A stretch of 40,299 nt of DNA from Flavobacteriales bacterium. Its GTDB lineage: Bacteria; Bacteroidota; Bacteroidia; Flavobacteriales_G; Salibacteraceae. The notes beneath the pieces are model-generated. The model worked only from the letters and a program-made list of their open reading frames with translations. It did no database searches and had not been told where the DNA came from. Every line of letters begins with the position of its first letter. The first letter of the stretch is position 1. Position numbers and translations under genes: made by a program. Below, piece after piece: positions 7,115 through 18,193 of this stretch. The DNA lies in the NCBI GenBank assembly GCA_018609045.1, contig JABAYK010000015.1, forward strand, positions 1-40,299, in the 5' to 3' direction.

Positions 7115-8362
7115 ATGATACCCAGTAAAGGCGATAATTTTAATTTTAACCAAAAAGATTATAGGTTCGAACTAATACAAGAGTTATTGGTAGAGCTTGC
7201 CTCTGGTAATTTATCATATAGAAGTTTAACAAGTGAAAAAGGAGATGAATTAGATGCAATTATTACTGGAATAAATATGCTTGGAGAGGAGTTACAATCC
7301 TCTACCGTAGATAAAGAGTTTCTAAATACCATTTTCGAATCAATAATGGATATGGTTGTTGTATTAGACCCGGAACTTAGGGTAGATACAATTAACCAAA
7401 ACTTTAAAGATGTTTTAGGGTACACTTTAGAAGAAATTAGAACTTCTCATTTTAAAAAGTTATTTGACCTAACTAATGTTGAGTTTTCTTCTTTGATTAA
7501 TAGCTTAAATATCCACAGAAAAATAAAAAATTACGAAACCAATTTTTTAACTAAGGGTGGTAATTTAATTCCAGTTTCGGTTAGTATATCAAAACTTATT
7601 GGTAAAAAAGATGAAGAAAAAGGGATATTAATTGTTGCTAAAGAGATTGGACATTTAAAAAGAAATGAAACCGAACTAAAGAAAAGAAATGAAGAACTAA
7701 ACACCTTTATTTATAAACTTAGTCATGATTTGAGAGGACCTCTTTCTTCTATTTTAGGTTTAACAGATATTGCTGGAAAAGAACTATCAAGTTCAAATAA
7801 AATAAATCCAAAAGAGGCTAAATATTACAATAATTTAATTCGAGAATCTGCCATAAAATTAGATGGGATAATTAGAAACCTAAATGAGGTAATTCAACTT
7901 AGGCAAAGAAAACCAGCTATTAGCTCTATTAACTTAAAAAACGAGGTTTCGAAGTTAATTGCTAATAAATTTTCTACCAAAACAAATTTTTCTGTATTTA
8001 TTAACATCCAAAATGATTTAAACATAAATACAGACCCTTCATTTTTAGAGGTTATTATTGATCATTTAGTAGATAACAGTTACAAGTTTAGAAATAAAAA
8101 ACAGCTTTTTCCCTTCTGTGAAATAACTGCCTCTAAAATGAAAAGCTTTACTCTAATAAAAGTAAAAGATAATGGTAGAGGTATTTCTCAGGAACATTTA
8201 GAGAAAATTTTCACCATGTTTCACCGCGCTACTGCAGATGTTTTAGGCTCTGGTTTAGGATTGTTTATAGTAAAATCTATTGTAGATAAAATAGAAGGTG
8301 AAATTCAACTATTTTCGAAAATTGGTGAAGGCACCGAATTTCTTATATTCATACCAAATTAA
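7115..8362 (+). CDS. Soluble PAS-domain sensor histidine kinase
   Basis: Protein of 415 aa with no transmembrane segment, so it senses a cytosolic signal or partner. Residues about 20-62 (G-N-L-S-Y-R...G-D-E-L-D-A-I-I-T-G-I-N-M-L-G-E-E-L) resemble a HAMP-like linker without membrane helices. A PAS domain covers about 70-180. The HisKA dimerisation domain carries the phospho-acceptor H204 in K-L-S-H-D-L-R-G-P-L. The ATPase domain shows an N-box with N321, a G1 box D352-N-G-R-G356, an F-box region and a G2 box G-S-G-L-G-L (378-383). It has no receiver domain, and no response regulator lies nearby, so it is an orphan kinase in this window. The start is one base after the STAS-like gene. Confidence 0.9.
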   Translation: MIPSKGDNFNFNQKDYRFELIQELLVELASGNLSYRSLTSEKGDELDAIITGINMLGEELQSSTVDKEFLNTIFESIMDMVVVLDPELRVDTINQNFKDVLGYTLEEIRTSHFKKLFDLTNVEFSSLINSLNIHRKIKNYETNFLTKGGNLIPVSVSISKLIGKKDEEKGILIVAKEIGHLKRNETELKKRNEELNTFIYKLSHDLRGPLSSILGLTDIAGKELSSSNKINPKEAKYYNNLIRESAIKLDGIIRNLNEVIQLRQRKPAISSINLKNEVSKLIANKFSTKTNFSVFINIQNDLNINTDPSFLEVIIDHLVDNSYKFRNKKQLFPFCEITASKMKSFTLIKVKDNGRGISQEHLEKIFTMFHRATADVLGSGLGLFIVKSIVDKIEGEIQLFSKIGEGTEFLIFIPN

Positions 8363-8424
8363 AAACTATCGAAGATTTTAAAAACTTAAACCTTAGTAAT
8401 GAGATTATTGAGGCCATTAGCTCC
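8347..8424 (+). other. In-frame N-terminal Q-motif coding of the DEAD-box helicase without a canonical start codon
   Basis: In the frame of the helicase, the bases before its first ATG (8425) encode K-T-I-E-D-F-K-N-L-N-L-S-N-E-I-I-E-A-I, the expected upstream part of the DEAD-box Q motif, with its aromatic residue F. The frame is closed by a TGA at 8326-8328. No ATG, GTG or TTG occurs between that stop and 8425; only ATT (8338, 8347) and ATC (8368) are conceivable rare starts. The segment overlaps the histidine kinase stop at 8360-8362. Confidence 0.6.
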
Positions 8425-9606
8425 ATGGGATTTGTAAGTGCAACCCCAATACAAAAACGAGCTATTCCAATAATCCTAAATCATAAAGACCTAATTGGCT
8501 GTGCTCAAACTGGCACAGGTAAAACAGCAGCTTTTCTTATTCCTATTTTAGAAAAGTTACATAATTCTAACAAAAAAGGAATTAAGGTTTGTGTAATAGT
8601 TCCCACGCGTGAATTAGCCCAACAAATTGATGAAAACATAACTGCTCTTTCATACTTTTTGAGCGTTTCTGCAATTTCAATTTTTGGGGGAAATCAACCT
8701 GAACTTTTTGCCCAACAGAAAAATGCTTTGCAAGAAGGAGTAGATGTTGTTATAGCAACTCCAGGCAGGTTAATAGCCCATATGAATTTAGGATATGTAG
8801 ACTTCTCAACCTTAGATATATTAATTTTAGATGAAGCAGATAGAATGCTAGAAATGGGCTTTATTGCTGATATCAATAAAATAATAGAAGATATGCCTAA
8901 AAAAAGGCAAACCTTATTGTTTTCGGCTACAATGAAAAGTGAAATAAGAAAACTAGCCCAAAATATTCTAGTAAATCCAGAGCAAATTAATTTAAGTGTT
9001 TCTAAGCCCGCAGCTGGTGTTACCCAACAAGCTTATTTGGTAAATGACTTTCATAAAATTAAATTACTTGAGTATTTAATTCAACATTCGCAAATTACCA
9101 ACATGCTCATTTTTGCTTCACGCAAGAGTAAAGTAGACGAAATTTATAAATCATTAAGTCGCTTAGGTGTCGATTGCAGAGCTATACATAGTGATAAGGA
9201 ACAAATTGAGCGGAATGAGATTTTGAGAAATTACAAAGCTCAAAATTTTAAAATACTTATTGCCACAGATATATTATCGAGAGGAATTGATATTGAGGAG
9301 TTAAGCCATGTTGTAAATTTTGATGTACCAGATGACCCTGCAGATTATGTTCATAGGGTTGGCAGAACAGCAAGAGCTGATAAAAAAGGTGCTGCCATAA
9401 CATTTATTAATGATGGTAAAGACCAAATGATGTTCTACAATATTGAGCAGTTAATTGAAACCCAACTTCCCAAATTAGAAATTCCAACTGAAATTGGAGA
9501 AAGCCCAAAATACGAACCTGAAAAATTTTTAAGACCTAAAAAGAAAAATTTTAGCAACAAAAACAAGAAATTTAAAAAGCCATTTCATAAAAAAAGCCGC
9601 GAATAG
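8425..9606 (+). CDS. DEAD-box ATP-dependent RNA helicase (RhlE-like)
   Basis: RNA helicase, probably acting in ribosome assembly or RNA decay. Counting from the ATG at 8425 it has 393 aa, with Q10 of the Q motif (T-P-I-Q), motif I A27-Q-T-G-T-G-K-T34, Ia P-T-R-E-L-A, Ib T-P-G-R-L, II D136-E-A-D139, III S167-A-T169, V T-D-I-L-S-R-G-I-D and VI H-R-V-G-R-T-A-R. A Lys/Phe/Asn-rich basic tail (last about 25 residues) is a typical RNA-binding extension. The 5' end is uncertain: family sequence continues at least 20 codons upstream with no canonical start. Its stop codon overlaps the terminator hairpin. Confidence 0.88.
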   Translation: MGFVSATPIQKRAIPIILNHKDLIGCAQTGTGKTAAFLIPILEKLHNSNKKGIKVCVIVPTRELAQQIDENITALSYFLSVSAISIFGGNQPELFAQQKNALQEGVDVVIATPGRLIAHMNLGYVDFSTLDILILDEADRMLEMGFIADINKIIEDMPKKRQTLLFSATMKSEIRKLAQNILVNPEQINLSVSKPAAGVTQQAYLVNDFHKIKLLEYLIQHSQITNMLIFASRKSKVDEIYKSLSRLGVDCRAIHSDKEQIERNEILRNYKAQNFKILIATDILSRGIDIEELSHVVNFDVPDDPADYVHRVGRTARADKKGAAITFINDGKDQMMFYNIEQLIETQLPKLEIPTEIGESPKYEPEKFLRPKKKNFSNKNKKFKKPFHKKSRE

Positions 9607-9617
9607 CGGCTTTTTTT
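9591..9617. terminator. Bidirectional terminator between the DEAD-box gene and gltA
   Basis: AAAAAGCCGC (9591-9600), loop GAATA, GCGGCTTTTTTT (9606-9617). The stem is flanked by A-runs on one side and T-runs on the other, so it can end transcription from both strands. The helicase stop codon TAG (9604-9606) lies in the loop and the base of the right arm. Confidence 0.9.
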
Positions 9618-9637
9618 ATTTGATAACCTTAATGGTT

Positions 9638-10924
9638 TTATCTATTTTTTATATCAACAAATGCTCGGTGGTTCTCACCTACATAAACTTGCCTTGGTCT
9701 TCCAATCGGTTCGTTGTTTTCTCTCATTTCTTTCCATTGAGCAATCCAACCTGGTAATCTTCCCATTGCAAACATTACTGTAAACATTTGGGTAGGAATA
9801 CCTAAAGCTCTGTATATAATACCTGAGTAAAAATCAACATTCGGATATAGTTTTCTTTCAATAAAGTATTCATCGTTTAAGGCAACTTCTTCTAAACCTT
9901 TTGCAATTTCTAAAATAGGGTCATTAACACCTAATTTAGCCAATACATCATCAGCAGCCTTTTTAATAATTTTTGCTCTTGGATCAAAGTTTTTGTAAAC
10001 TCTGTGGCCAAAACCCATTAATCTGAACGGGTCATCTTTATCTTTTGCCTTAGCCATCCATTTTTTGGTATCACCACCATCATTTTTAATGGCTTCAAGC
10101 ATTTCGATTACCGCTTGGTTTGCTCCGCCATGCAAAGGTCCCCATAATGCAGAAATACCTGCAGAAACAGAAGAATACAAACTTGCATGAGATGAGCCAA
10201 CTACACGAACTGTTGAAGTGCTACAATTTTGCTCATGGTCTGCATGCAGAATCAACAATTTGTTTAAAGCATTGGAAATAACTGGATCTGGCTCATATTT
10301 ATCTGATGGCACAGAGAACATCATTTTCAAGAAATTAGAACAGTAGTCTAAAGAATTATCAGGATAATTTACCGGATGTCCAATTTCATTTTTGAATGTC
10401 CAAGCTGCTATGGTTGGCATTTTTGCTAAAATTCTAATAATGCTAATATTTACTTCATCTGCAGATCTGTTTGGATCTAATGCATTTGGATAAAAGGCCG
10501 TTAAAGCTCCAATTAAAGAAGATAAAACCCCCATTGGATGAGCTTTAGAAGGAAAACCATCTAAAATATTTTTCACTTCTTCGTGTACCATGGTATGCAT
10601 GGTAATATCTTTTACAAACTGATCAAATTCTTGTTTTGTAGGTAATTCGCCATATATTATTAGATAAGAAGTTTCTAAAAAGTTTGAATTTTCAGCCAAT
10701 TCTTCTATAGAATATCCTCTATATCTTAAAATACCTTTTTCACCATCTAAAAAAGTAATAGCACTAGAAGTTGAACCAGTATTTTTAAAACCATAATCTA
10801 AAGTTATTAGCCCAGATTGTGCCCTTAATTTACTAATATCTATTGCTTTTTCATTTTCAGTGCCCGTTACTATAGGTAGTTCATAAACGTTACCATTAAA
10901 ATGTAATTCTGCTTTTTCTGACAT
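9638..10924 (-). CDS. gltA: Citrate synthase
   Basis: Condenses acetyl-CoA with oxaloacetate as the entry to the TCA cycle. The length (428 aa) matches the E. coli-type hexameric enzyme. Active-site residues are visible: H230 in L-H-A-D-H-E, H265 in G-P-L-H-G-G-A-N, H307 in G-F-G-H-R-V-Y and D364 in P-N-V-D-F-Y-S-G. It is the last gene of carA-eno-gltA, 87 bases after eno. I see no convincing promoter in that gap. It converges on the DEAD-box gene, with a shared terminator. Confidence 0.97.
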   Translation of the reverse strand: MSEKAELHFNGNVYELPIVTGTENEKAIDISKLRAQSGLITLDYGFKNTGSTSSAITFLDGEKGILRYRGYSIEELAENSNFLETSYLIIYGELPTKQEFDQFVKDITMHTMVHEEVKNILDGFPSKAHPMGVLSSLIGALTAFYPNALDPNRSADEVNISIIRILAKMPTIAAWTFKNEIGHPVNYPDNSLDYCSNFLKMMFSVPSDKYEPDPVISNALNKLLILHADHEQNCSTSTVRVVGSSHASLYSSVSAGISALWGPLHGGANQAVIEMLEAIKNDGGDTKKWMAKAKDKDDPFRLMGFGHRVYKNFDPRAKIIKKAADDVLAKLGVNDPILEIAKGLEEVALNDEYFIERKLYPNVDFYSGIIYRALGIPTQMFTVMFAMGRLPGWIAQWKEMRENNEPIGRPRQVYVGENHRAFVDIKNR

Positions 10925-11011
10925 TTGATTAGTTTGTTTTCTTGTCTAACGAATAATTGGATTTAAAGTTTGAAAAATAATAAGAAAATCGGAATATTTT
11001 TGGAATTGATG

Positions 11012-13401
<2,390 letters not shown>

Positions 13402-13422
13402 TTACTATTTGAGTTTTTAGAT

Positions 13423-13457
13423 AAAAAAAAAGGATAAAGCCTAAGACTTTATCCTTT
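13423..13457 (-). terminator. Terminator of the ribosomal-protein cluster, after rplQ
   Basis: A perfect 11-bp stem, AAAGGATAAAG (13429-13439) with CTTTATCCTTT (13447-13457), around a 7-base loop. On the minus strand it is followed by a run of nine T's (13423-13431 on the plus strand are A's). It separates rplQ from carA. Confidence 0.9.
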
Positions 13458-13483
13458 CAAAAATAACTGCTTTTTGCAAGCAA
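13458..13483 (-). promoter_or_regulatory. Candidate promoter for carA-eno-gltA, abutting the terminator
   Basis: On the minus strand TATTTTTG (13465 to 13458) fits the Bacteroidota -7 consensus TAnnTTTG. A TTG at 13483-13481 lies 15 bases upstream, shorter than the usual 17-23. The -7 box ends exactly where the terminator stem begins, so transcription would start inside the hairpin's first arm. The match could be chance in this A/T-rich gap. Confidence 0.35.
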
Positions 13484-13491
13484 TTTTATTA

Positions 13492-14076
13492 TTATTCACC
13501 TTTGGCTTCGTCTTTCTTTTCGCTTTCTTCTTTTGGAGCCTCTTCGGCTTTAACATCAGGTGCTTTTTCTGCTTTTGGAGTCTCAACAACTTCAGCATCT
13601 TCAACTAAAGGCTCCTCTTTTTTTACATCTTTAGAAACAGTTTCTTTAGTTGCTGCTTTTCCGCCTCTTCTGCTTCTTCTTGAAGTTTTCTTTTTAGCAG
13701 TGCCTGACTCATAGGTTTCATTAAAATCTACTAATTCAACCATTGCAATTTCGGCTGCATCACCTAACCTGTTTCCAAGTTTAATTATTCTTACGTAACC
13801 ACCTGGACGCTCTCCAACTTTTGGAGCTATTTCTCTAAAAAGCTCTGTAACAGCGTCTTTATTTTGCAAATAGCTAAAAACATTTCTACGCTCGTGAGTA
13901 GTATCATTTTTAGATTTTGTAATTAAAGGCTCTACATAACCTCTTAAAGCTTTTGCTTTAGCTAAAGTGGTATTGATTCTTTTGTGCTCAATTAAAGAGC
14001 AAGCCATGTTTGAAAGCATTGCTTTTCTGTGAGCAGTCTTTCTTCCAAGTGCGTTTACTTTATTTCCGTGTCTCAT
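13492..14076 (-). CDS. rplQ: 50S ribosomal protein L17 (bL17) with long charged tail
   Basis: L17 sits near the peptide exit of the 50S subunit. The conserved part, [17 protein letters not shown], through about residue 120 is normal. Some 70 more residues rich in Lys, Glu, Ala and Pro bring the total to 194 aa, against about 120-130 in E. coli. The tail looks disordered: a basic stretch ([10 protein letters not shown]) comes first, then alternating K/E/A/P. It is the last gene of the cluster, 21 bases after rpoA, with a terminator following. Confidence 0.95.
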   Translation of the reverse strand: MRHGNKVNALGRKTAHRKAMLSNMACSLIEHKRINTTLAKAKALRGYVEPLITKSKNDTTHERRNVFSYLQNKDAVTELFREIAPKVGERPGGYVRIIKLGNRLGDAAEIAMVELVDFNETYESGTAKKKTSRRSRRGGKAATKETVSKDVKKEEPLVEDAEVVETPKAEKAPDVKAEEAPKEESEKKDEAKGE

Positions 14077-14097
14077 TTCTAAAATTACTTTTAGGAA

Positions 14098-15090
14098 TTA
14101 CTCCTTGTCTAATTTATATTTTGATACATTCATACCAAAATGAAGGCCTTTAATTTCAACTAATTCTTCTAATTCGGTAAGTGATTTTTTACCAAAGTTT
14201 CTGAATTTTAGCATGTCGTTTTTATCAAACTGAACTAAATCTCCTAATGTTTCGATATCTGCTGCTTTCAAACAATTTAATGCTCTAACTGATAAATCTA
14301 GATCAACAAGATTAGATTTTAAAAGCTGGCGCATGTGTAATGAAGTTTCATCAAATTCTTCTTCAGCTTCTTTTTCTTCAGTATCCAAAGTAATTTTCTC
14401 ATCAGAAAACAACATAAAATGATGAATCAAAATTTTAGCTGCTTCTTTCAAAGCTTCTTTTGGATGTACTGAACCATCAGTATCAATATCAAAAATTAGC
14501 TTTTCATAATCTGTTTTTTGCTCAACCCTGTAGTTTTCAATGTTGTACTTAACATTTCTAATTGGGGTAAAAATAGCATCGATAGAAATTTCACCTAAAG
14601 CTGCGCTAGAAGATTTATTTTCTTCGGCAGGAACATAACCTCTTCCTTTGCTTACAACAACTTCCATTTGAAAGTCAACTCCTTTTTCTAAATCACAAAT
14701 AACTAAATCTGGATTTAAAACTTGGAAAGCAGAAGTAAACTGACCTATATCACCTGCGGTAATTTGATCTTTTCCGGTTACTCTAATTTTAACTCTTTCA
14801 GAATCAGAATCTTCAATTTGTCTTTTAAATCTTACTTGTTTTAACTGAAGTATTATTTCAGTAACATCTTGAACTACTCCTTTAATAGATGAAAATTCAT
14901 GTTCAACACCCTCAATTTTGATAGATGTAATGGCAAACCCCTCTAAAGAAGAAAGTAAAATTCTTCTAAGTGAGTTACCTATGGTAATACCATAACCTGG
15001 CTCAAGTGGTCTGAATTCGAATTGGCCACTAAACCCATCCGAATTTATCATTATAACTTTATCAGGTCTTTGAAAATCTAAGATTGCCAT
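14098..15090 (-). CDS. rpoA: DNA-directed RNA polymerase subunit alpha
   Basis: Alpha dimerises to start RNA polymerase assembly, and its C-terminal domain contacts activators and upstream DNA. The protein is 330 aa: the N-terminal domain (about 1-235) shows F[20 protein letters not shown]. An acidic linker (about 240-255) follows, and the C-terminal domain (about 260-325) carries L[11 protein letters not shown] and F-G-K-K-S-L-x-E-L. It lies between rpsD (16 bases) and rplQ (21 bases), as in the alpha operon of most bacteria. Confidence 0.98.
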   Translation of the reverse strand: MAILDFQRPDKVIMINSDGFSGQFEFRPLEPGYGITIGNSLRRILLSSLEGFAITSIKIEGVEHEFSSIKGVVQDVTEIILQLKQVRFKRQIEDSDSERVKIRVTGKDQITAGDIGQFTSAFQVLNPDLVICDLEKGVDFQMEVVVSKGRGYVPAEENKSSSAALGEISIDAIFTPIRNVKYNIENYRVEQKTDYEKLIFDIDTDGSVHPKEALKEAAKILIHHFMLFSDEKITLDTEEKEAEEEFDETSLHMRQLLKSNLVDLDLSVRALNCLKAADIETLGDLVQFDKNDMLKFRNFGKKSLTELEELVEIKGLHFGMNVSKYKLDKE

Positions 15091-15106
15091 AGTAATTTTT
15101 ATATTA

Positions 15107-15715
15107 TTATTTAGAATATAGTTCGACGATTAATTGTTCCTTGATATTCTCAGGAATTTGATCTCTTTCTGGCATGTGCAAGAAAGTTCCTTGTTTTTGC
15201 TCTTTTTCTAAAGCCACCCAAGGAAATTTAGATACTTGATTGGTAGATAAAGCCTCATCAATAACCTCTAAAGATTTTGACTTTTCTCTAACAGCTACTT
15301 TATCTCCAGGTTTTAAAGTATAAGAAGGAATATTTACTAATTCTCCGTTTACTAAAATATGACGATGCGTAACTAACTGACGTGCTTGTCTTCTAGAATT
15401 TGAAAAACCAAGTCTGAAAACAGTATTGTCTAACCTTGCTTCACACAACTGCAATAAAATTTCACCAGTAATACCATTCGAACGAGATGCTTTATCAAAA
15501 ATATTAGCAAATTGACGTTCTAAAATACCATAAGTGTATTTCGCTTTTTGTTTTTCTTGCAACTGAACAGCATATTCAGATTGTTTCATTCTCCTCTTAT
15601 TAGGTCCGTGTTGACCAGGAGGATAACTCTTTTTATCTAATGCTCTATCAGGACCAAAAATTGGTTCTCTAAATTTTCTTGCAATTTTGCTTTTAGGGCC
15701 TCTATATCTTGCCAT
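15107..15715 (-). CDS. rpsD: 30S ribosomal protein S4 (uS4), zinc-free form
   Basis: Primary 16S rRNA binder that nucleates 30S assembly and helps decoding accuracy. It has 202 aa with the usual M-A-R-Y-R-G-P start and the S4 RNA-binding domain in the middle ([10 protein letters not shown] and [16 protein letters not shown]). The N-terminal region lacks the CxxC cysteines of zinc-binding S4 proteins. It lies 14 bases after rpsK. Confidence 0.97.
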   Translation of the reverse strand: MARYRGPKSKIARKFREPIFGPDRALDKKSYPPGQHGPNKRRMKQSEYAVQLQEKQKAKYTYGILERQFANIFDKASRSNGITGEILLQLCEARLDNTVFRLGFSNSRRQARQLVTHRHILVNGELVNIPSYTLKPGDKVAVREKSKSLEVIDEALSTNQVSKFPWVALEKEQKQGTFLHMPERDQIPENIKEQLIVELYSK

Positions 15716-15729
15716 TGACTAATGTTTTA

Positions 15730-16119
15730 TTAAACTCTTCTTCTTTTTGGTGGACGACATCCGTTGTGTGGAATTGGTGTTACATCTACTATCTCTGTAA
15801 CTTCAATACCTGAATTATGAATTGTTCTTATTGCAGAATCTCTACCTGAACCTGGACCTTTCACAAATAATTTCACCTTTCTTAAACCTAAATCAAAAGC
15901 AACTTTCGAACAGTCTGAAGCAGCTTGTTGAGCAGCATAAGGAGTATTCTTTTTAGAACCTCTAAAGCCCATTTTACCTGCTGAAGACCAAGAAATTACT
16001 TGCCCTGAAGAATTGGTTAAAGTGATAATTATGTTGTTAAAAGAGGCTTGAATATGAGCTTCTCCGTAAGCGTTTACAACAACTTTTCTTTTTTTAGTTT
16101 TAGTAGTGCTCTTTGCCAT
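15730..16119 (-). CDS. rpsK: 30S ribosomal protein S11 (uS11)
   Basis: Platform protein of the 30S subunit near the mRNA exit. At 129 aa it contains the family block [10 protein letters not shown], then [10 protein letters not shown] and [18 protein letters not shown] at the C-terminus. It sits 11 bases downstream of rpsM. Confidence 0.97.
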   Translation of the reverse strand: MAKSTTKTKKRKVVVNAYGEAHIQASFNNIIITLTNSSGQVISWSSAGKMGFRGSKKNTPYAAQQAASDCSKVAFDLGLRKVKLFVKGPGSGRDSAIRTIHNSGIEVTEIVDVTPIPHNGCRPPKRRRV

Positions 16120-16130
16120 AATTCTACTTA

Positions 16131-16508
16131 TTATTTAGTTGCCTTTTTCTTGTTAGCAACAGTTTTTCTTTTTCCTTTTCTGGTTCTACAGTTATTTTTG
16201 GTTCTTTGACCTCTTAAAGGCAAACCATTTCTATGGCGAATACCTCTGTAGCAACCAATATCCATTAAACGTTTAATGTTTAATTGGATTTCTGATCTTA
16301 GCGCACCTTCAACTTTAAACTTTTCGTTGATTAAACCACGAATTTTTGCCAATTCGTCATCATTCCATTCGCTAACTTTTTTACTACGGTCTACCTCAGC
16401 AGCATCCAATATTTGTTGAGCTGATGATCTTCCTAAACCATAAATATAGGTAAGTCCAATCTCACCTCTTTTGTTTCTTGGTAAATCGATACCTGCAATT
16501 CTTGCCAT
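16131..16508 (-). CDS. rpsM: 30S ribosomal protein S13 (uS13)
   Basis: Head protein of the 30S subunit that bridges to the 50S subunit and contacts the P-site tRNA through its basic tail. It has 125 aa with [10 protein letters not shown] at the start, R-G-I-R-H-R-x-G-L-P-x-R-G-Q-R-T near residue 100, and a Lys-rich C-terminus. It is 6 bases from the end of rpmJ. Confidence 0.97.
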   Translation of the reverse strand: MARIAGIDLPRNKRGEIGLTYIYGLGRSSAQQILDAAEVDRSKKVSEWNDDELAKIRGLINEKFKVEGALRSEIQLNIKRLMDIGCYRGIRHRNGLPLRGQRTKNNCRTRKGKRKTVANKKKATK

Positions 16509-16514
16509 AATTAA

Positions 16515-16631
16515 TTACCCTTGACGTTGTTTAAACTTTGGATTCTTTTTATTGATAACGTAAAGACGACCTTTTCGCCTTACGATTTTACAATCCTCGC
16601 TGCGTTTCTTGATTGAAGCTCTTACTTTCAT
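16515..16631 (-). CDS. rpmJ: 50S ribosomal protein L36 (bL36), zinc-free form
   Basis: A 38-aa gene found by reading the minus strand between infA and rpsM: ATG at 16631-16629, stop at 16517-16515. It starts [15 protein letters not shown] and ends P-K-F-K-Q-R-Q-G, clearly L36. The zinc form carries C11, C14, C27 and a His near residue 32. Here only C14 remains; position 11 is Ser and the His site is Phe. It therefore cannot hold the usual zinc ribbon. It is 5 bases after infA. Confidence 0.94.
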   Translation of the reverse strand: MKVRASIKKRSEDCKIVRRKGRLYVINKKNPKFKQRQG

Positions 16632-16636
16632 GATTG

Positions 16637-16855
16637 TTATTTATATCTAAATGTTATTCTTCCTTTGGTTAAATCATAAGGAGACATTTCTACCTTAACT
16701 CTATCCCCAGGAAGGATTTTTATGTAATGCATTCTCATTTTACCAGAAATGTGCGCTGTAATAACATGCCCGTTTTCCAATTCAACTCTAAACATCGCAT
16801 TTGATAATGCTTCGATGATGGTGCCGTCTTGCTCTATTGAAGTTTGCTTTGCCAT
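16637..16855 (-). CDS. infA: Translation initiation factor IF-1
   Basis: Small OB-fold factor (72 aa) that occupies the A site during initiation. The sequence [13 protein letters not shown][11 protein letters not shown], [14 protein letters not shown] and [11 protein letters not shown] is a full match to the family. It follows secY by 9 bases; no methionine aminopeptidase (map) gene intervenes, unlike in many bacteria. Confidence 0.97.
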   Translation of the reverse strand: MAKQTSIEQDGTIIEALSNAMFRVELENGHVITAHISGKMRMHYIKILPGDRVKVEMSPYDLTKGRITFRYK

Positions 16856-16864
16856 ATCAATTTA

Positions 16865-18193
16865 TTACCCTGCCATTCCAAAGGCAGACGATGATCTTCC
16901 TTTAATTTTTCCTGACTTCATCAAACCATCATAATGTCTCATTAACAAATGACTTTCAATTTGTTGAAGTGTATCTAAAATTACTCCTACCATAATTAAC
17001 AATGATGTTCCTCCGTAGAAATAAGCAAAACTTTGACTAACTCCTGCAATCATAGCAAAGGCTGGCATAATTGCAACTATTGCAAGGAATATAGAACCTG
17101 GTAAAGTTATTTTAGACATTATATTATCTAAAAAATCAGCAGTACGTTTTCCTGGTTTAATACCTGGAATAAAACCACCATTTTTCTTTAAGTCATCAGC
17201 AATTTGCTGTGGAGGGAATGTAATGGCTGTATAAAAATATGTAAATGCAATAATTAACACAGCAAAAACAAAATTGTACCAAAAACCTGTAATATCAGCA
17301 AAAGCTGCAGCAAACGATGTAGTTAAATCTGAATCAGAAAAACCAGCAATCGTAATAGGAACAAACATTAAAGCTTGAGCAAAAATGATAGGCATTACGC
17401 CCGCTGCATTTACTTTTAATGGAATGTATTGTCTAACACCACCATATTGCTTATTTCCAACAACCTTTTTAGCGAAATTCACTGGAACTCGCCTAGTACC
17501 TTGTATAAGTAAAATAGTAGCAATAGTAACTAACATCAGAAAGACTATTTCTACTAAGAACATAACCAATCCTCCACTTCCTAATCTTGTATCAAATTCA
17601 AAGAAAAATGCAGAAGGTAATTGGGCGATAATTCCTATCATAATAATAAGAGAAATTCCGTTTCCTAATCCTTTATCTGTAATTTTTTCACCTATCCACA
17701 TTACAAACAAAGTACCTGTAACCAAAATAAAATAGGTAGACAATCTCCAAAACCAAGTATCTGCAATAATAGCTGAGGAAGGGATTTGGGTAGCAACAAA
17801 ACCAGGAGCTTGAGCTAAGGTTATGGCTACTGTCAAAATTCTAGTCCACTGATTAATTTTTCTTCTTCCACTTTCACCATCCTTTTGAAGACGTTGTAAA
17901 GCAGGAACTGCTATACCTAGCAATTGCATTACAATAGAAGCAGAAATGTAAGGCATAATACCCAATGCAAAAATTGAAGCTCTAGAAAAAGCTCCACCTG
18001 CAAAAAGATTTAATAAAGCCGCAATTCCTTGGGCACCTTCACTTTGAGACTGTAGTTCAACTGAATCTACACCAGGAAGTACAATAAACGAACCTAGCCT
18101 ATAGATTAAAAGAAAACCAAGGGTATTAAGAATGCGAACTCTTAAATCCTCAATTTTGTAGATATTAGTTAATGTTTCGAATAACTTCTTCAT
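16865..18193 (-). CDS. secY: Protein translocase subunit SecY
   Basis: Channel subunit of the Sec translocon in the inner membrane. The 442-aa protein has about ten hydrophobic segments, with R-I-L-N-T-L-G-F-L-L-I-Y-R-L-G in the first. The plug region, A-x-S-I-F-A-L-G-I-M-P-Y-I-S-A-S-I, follows. A basic loop with P-G-K-R-T-A-D-F-L lies in the cytosolic half that meets the ribosome and SecA. Its ATG shares one base with the rplO stop (TAATG). adk does not follow it. Confidence 0.97.
   Translation of the reverse strand: MKKLFETLTNIYKIEDLRVRILNTLGFLLIYRLGSFIVLPGVDSVELQSQSEGAQGIAALLNLFAGGAFSRASIFALGIMPYISASIVMQLLGIAVPALQRLQKDGESGRRKINQWTRILTVAITLAQAPGFVATQIPSSAIIADTWFWRLSTYFILVTGTLFVMWIGEKITDKGLGNGISLIIMIGIIAQLPSAFFFEFDTRLGSGGLVMFLVEIVFLMLVTIATILLIQGTRRVPVNFAKKVVGNKQYGGVRQYIPLKVNAAGVMPIIFAQALMFVPITIAGFSDSDLTTSFAAAFADITGFWYNFVFAVLIIAFTYFYTAITFPPQQIADDLKKNGGFIPGIKPGKRTADFLDNIMSKITLPGSIFLAIVAIMPAFAMIAGVSQSFAYFYGGTSLLIMVGVILDTLQQIESHLLMRHYDGLMKSGKIKGRSSSAFGMAG

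Noticed and set aside
17385-17735. 116-codon open frame on the plus strand inside secY
   Set aside because: Antisense shadow of the hydrophobic SecY codons; no independent motif.
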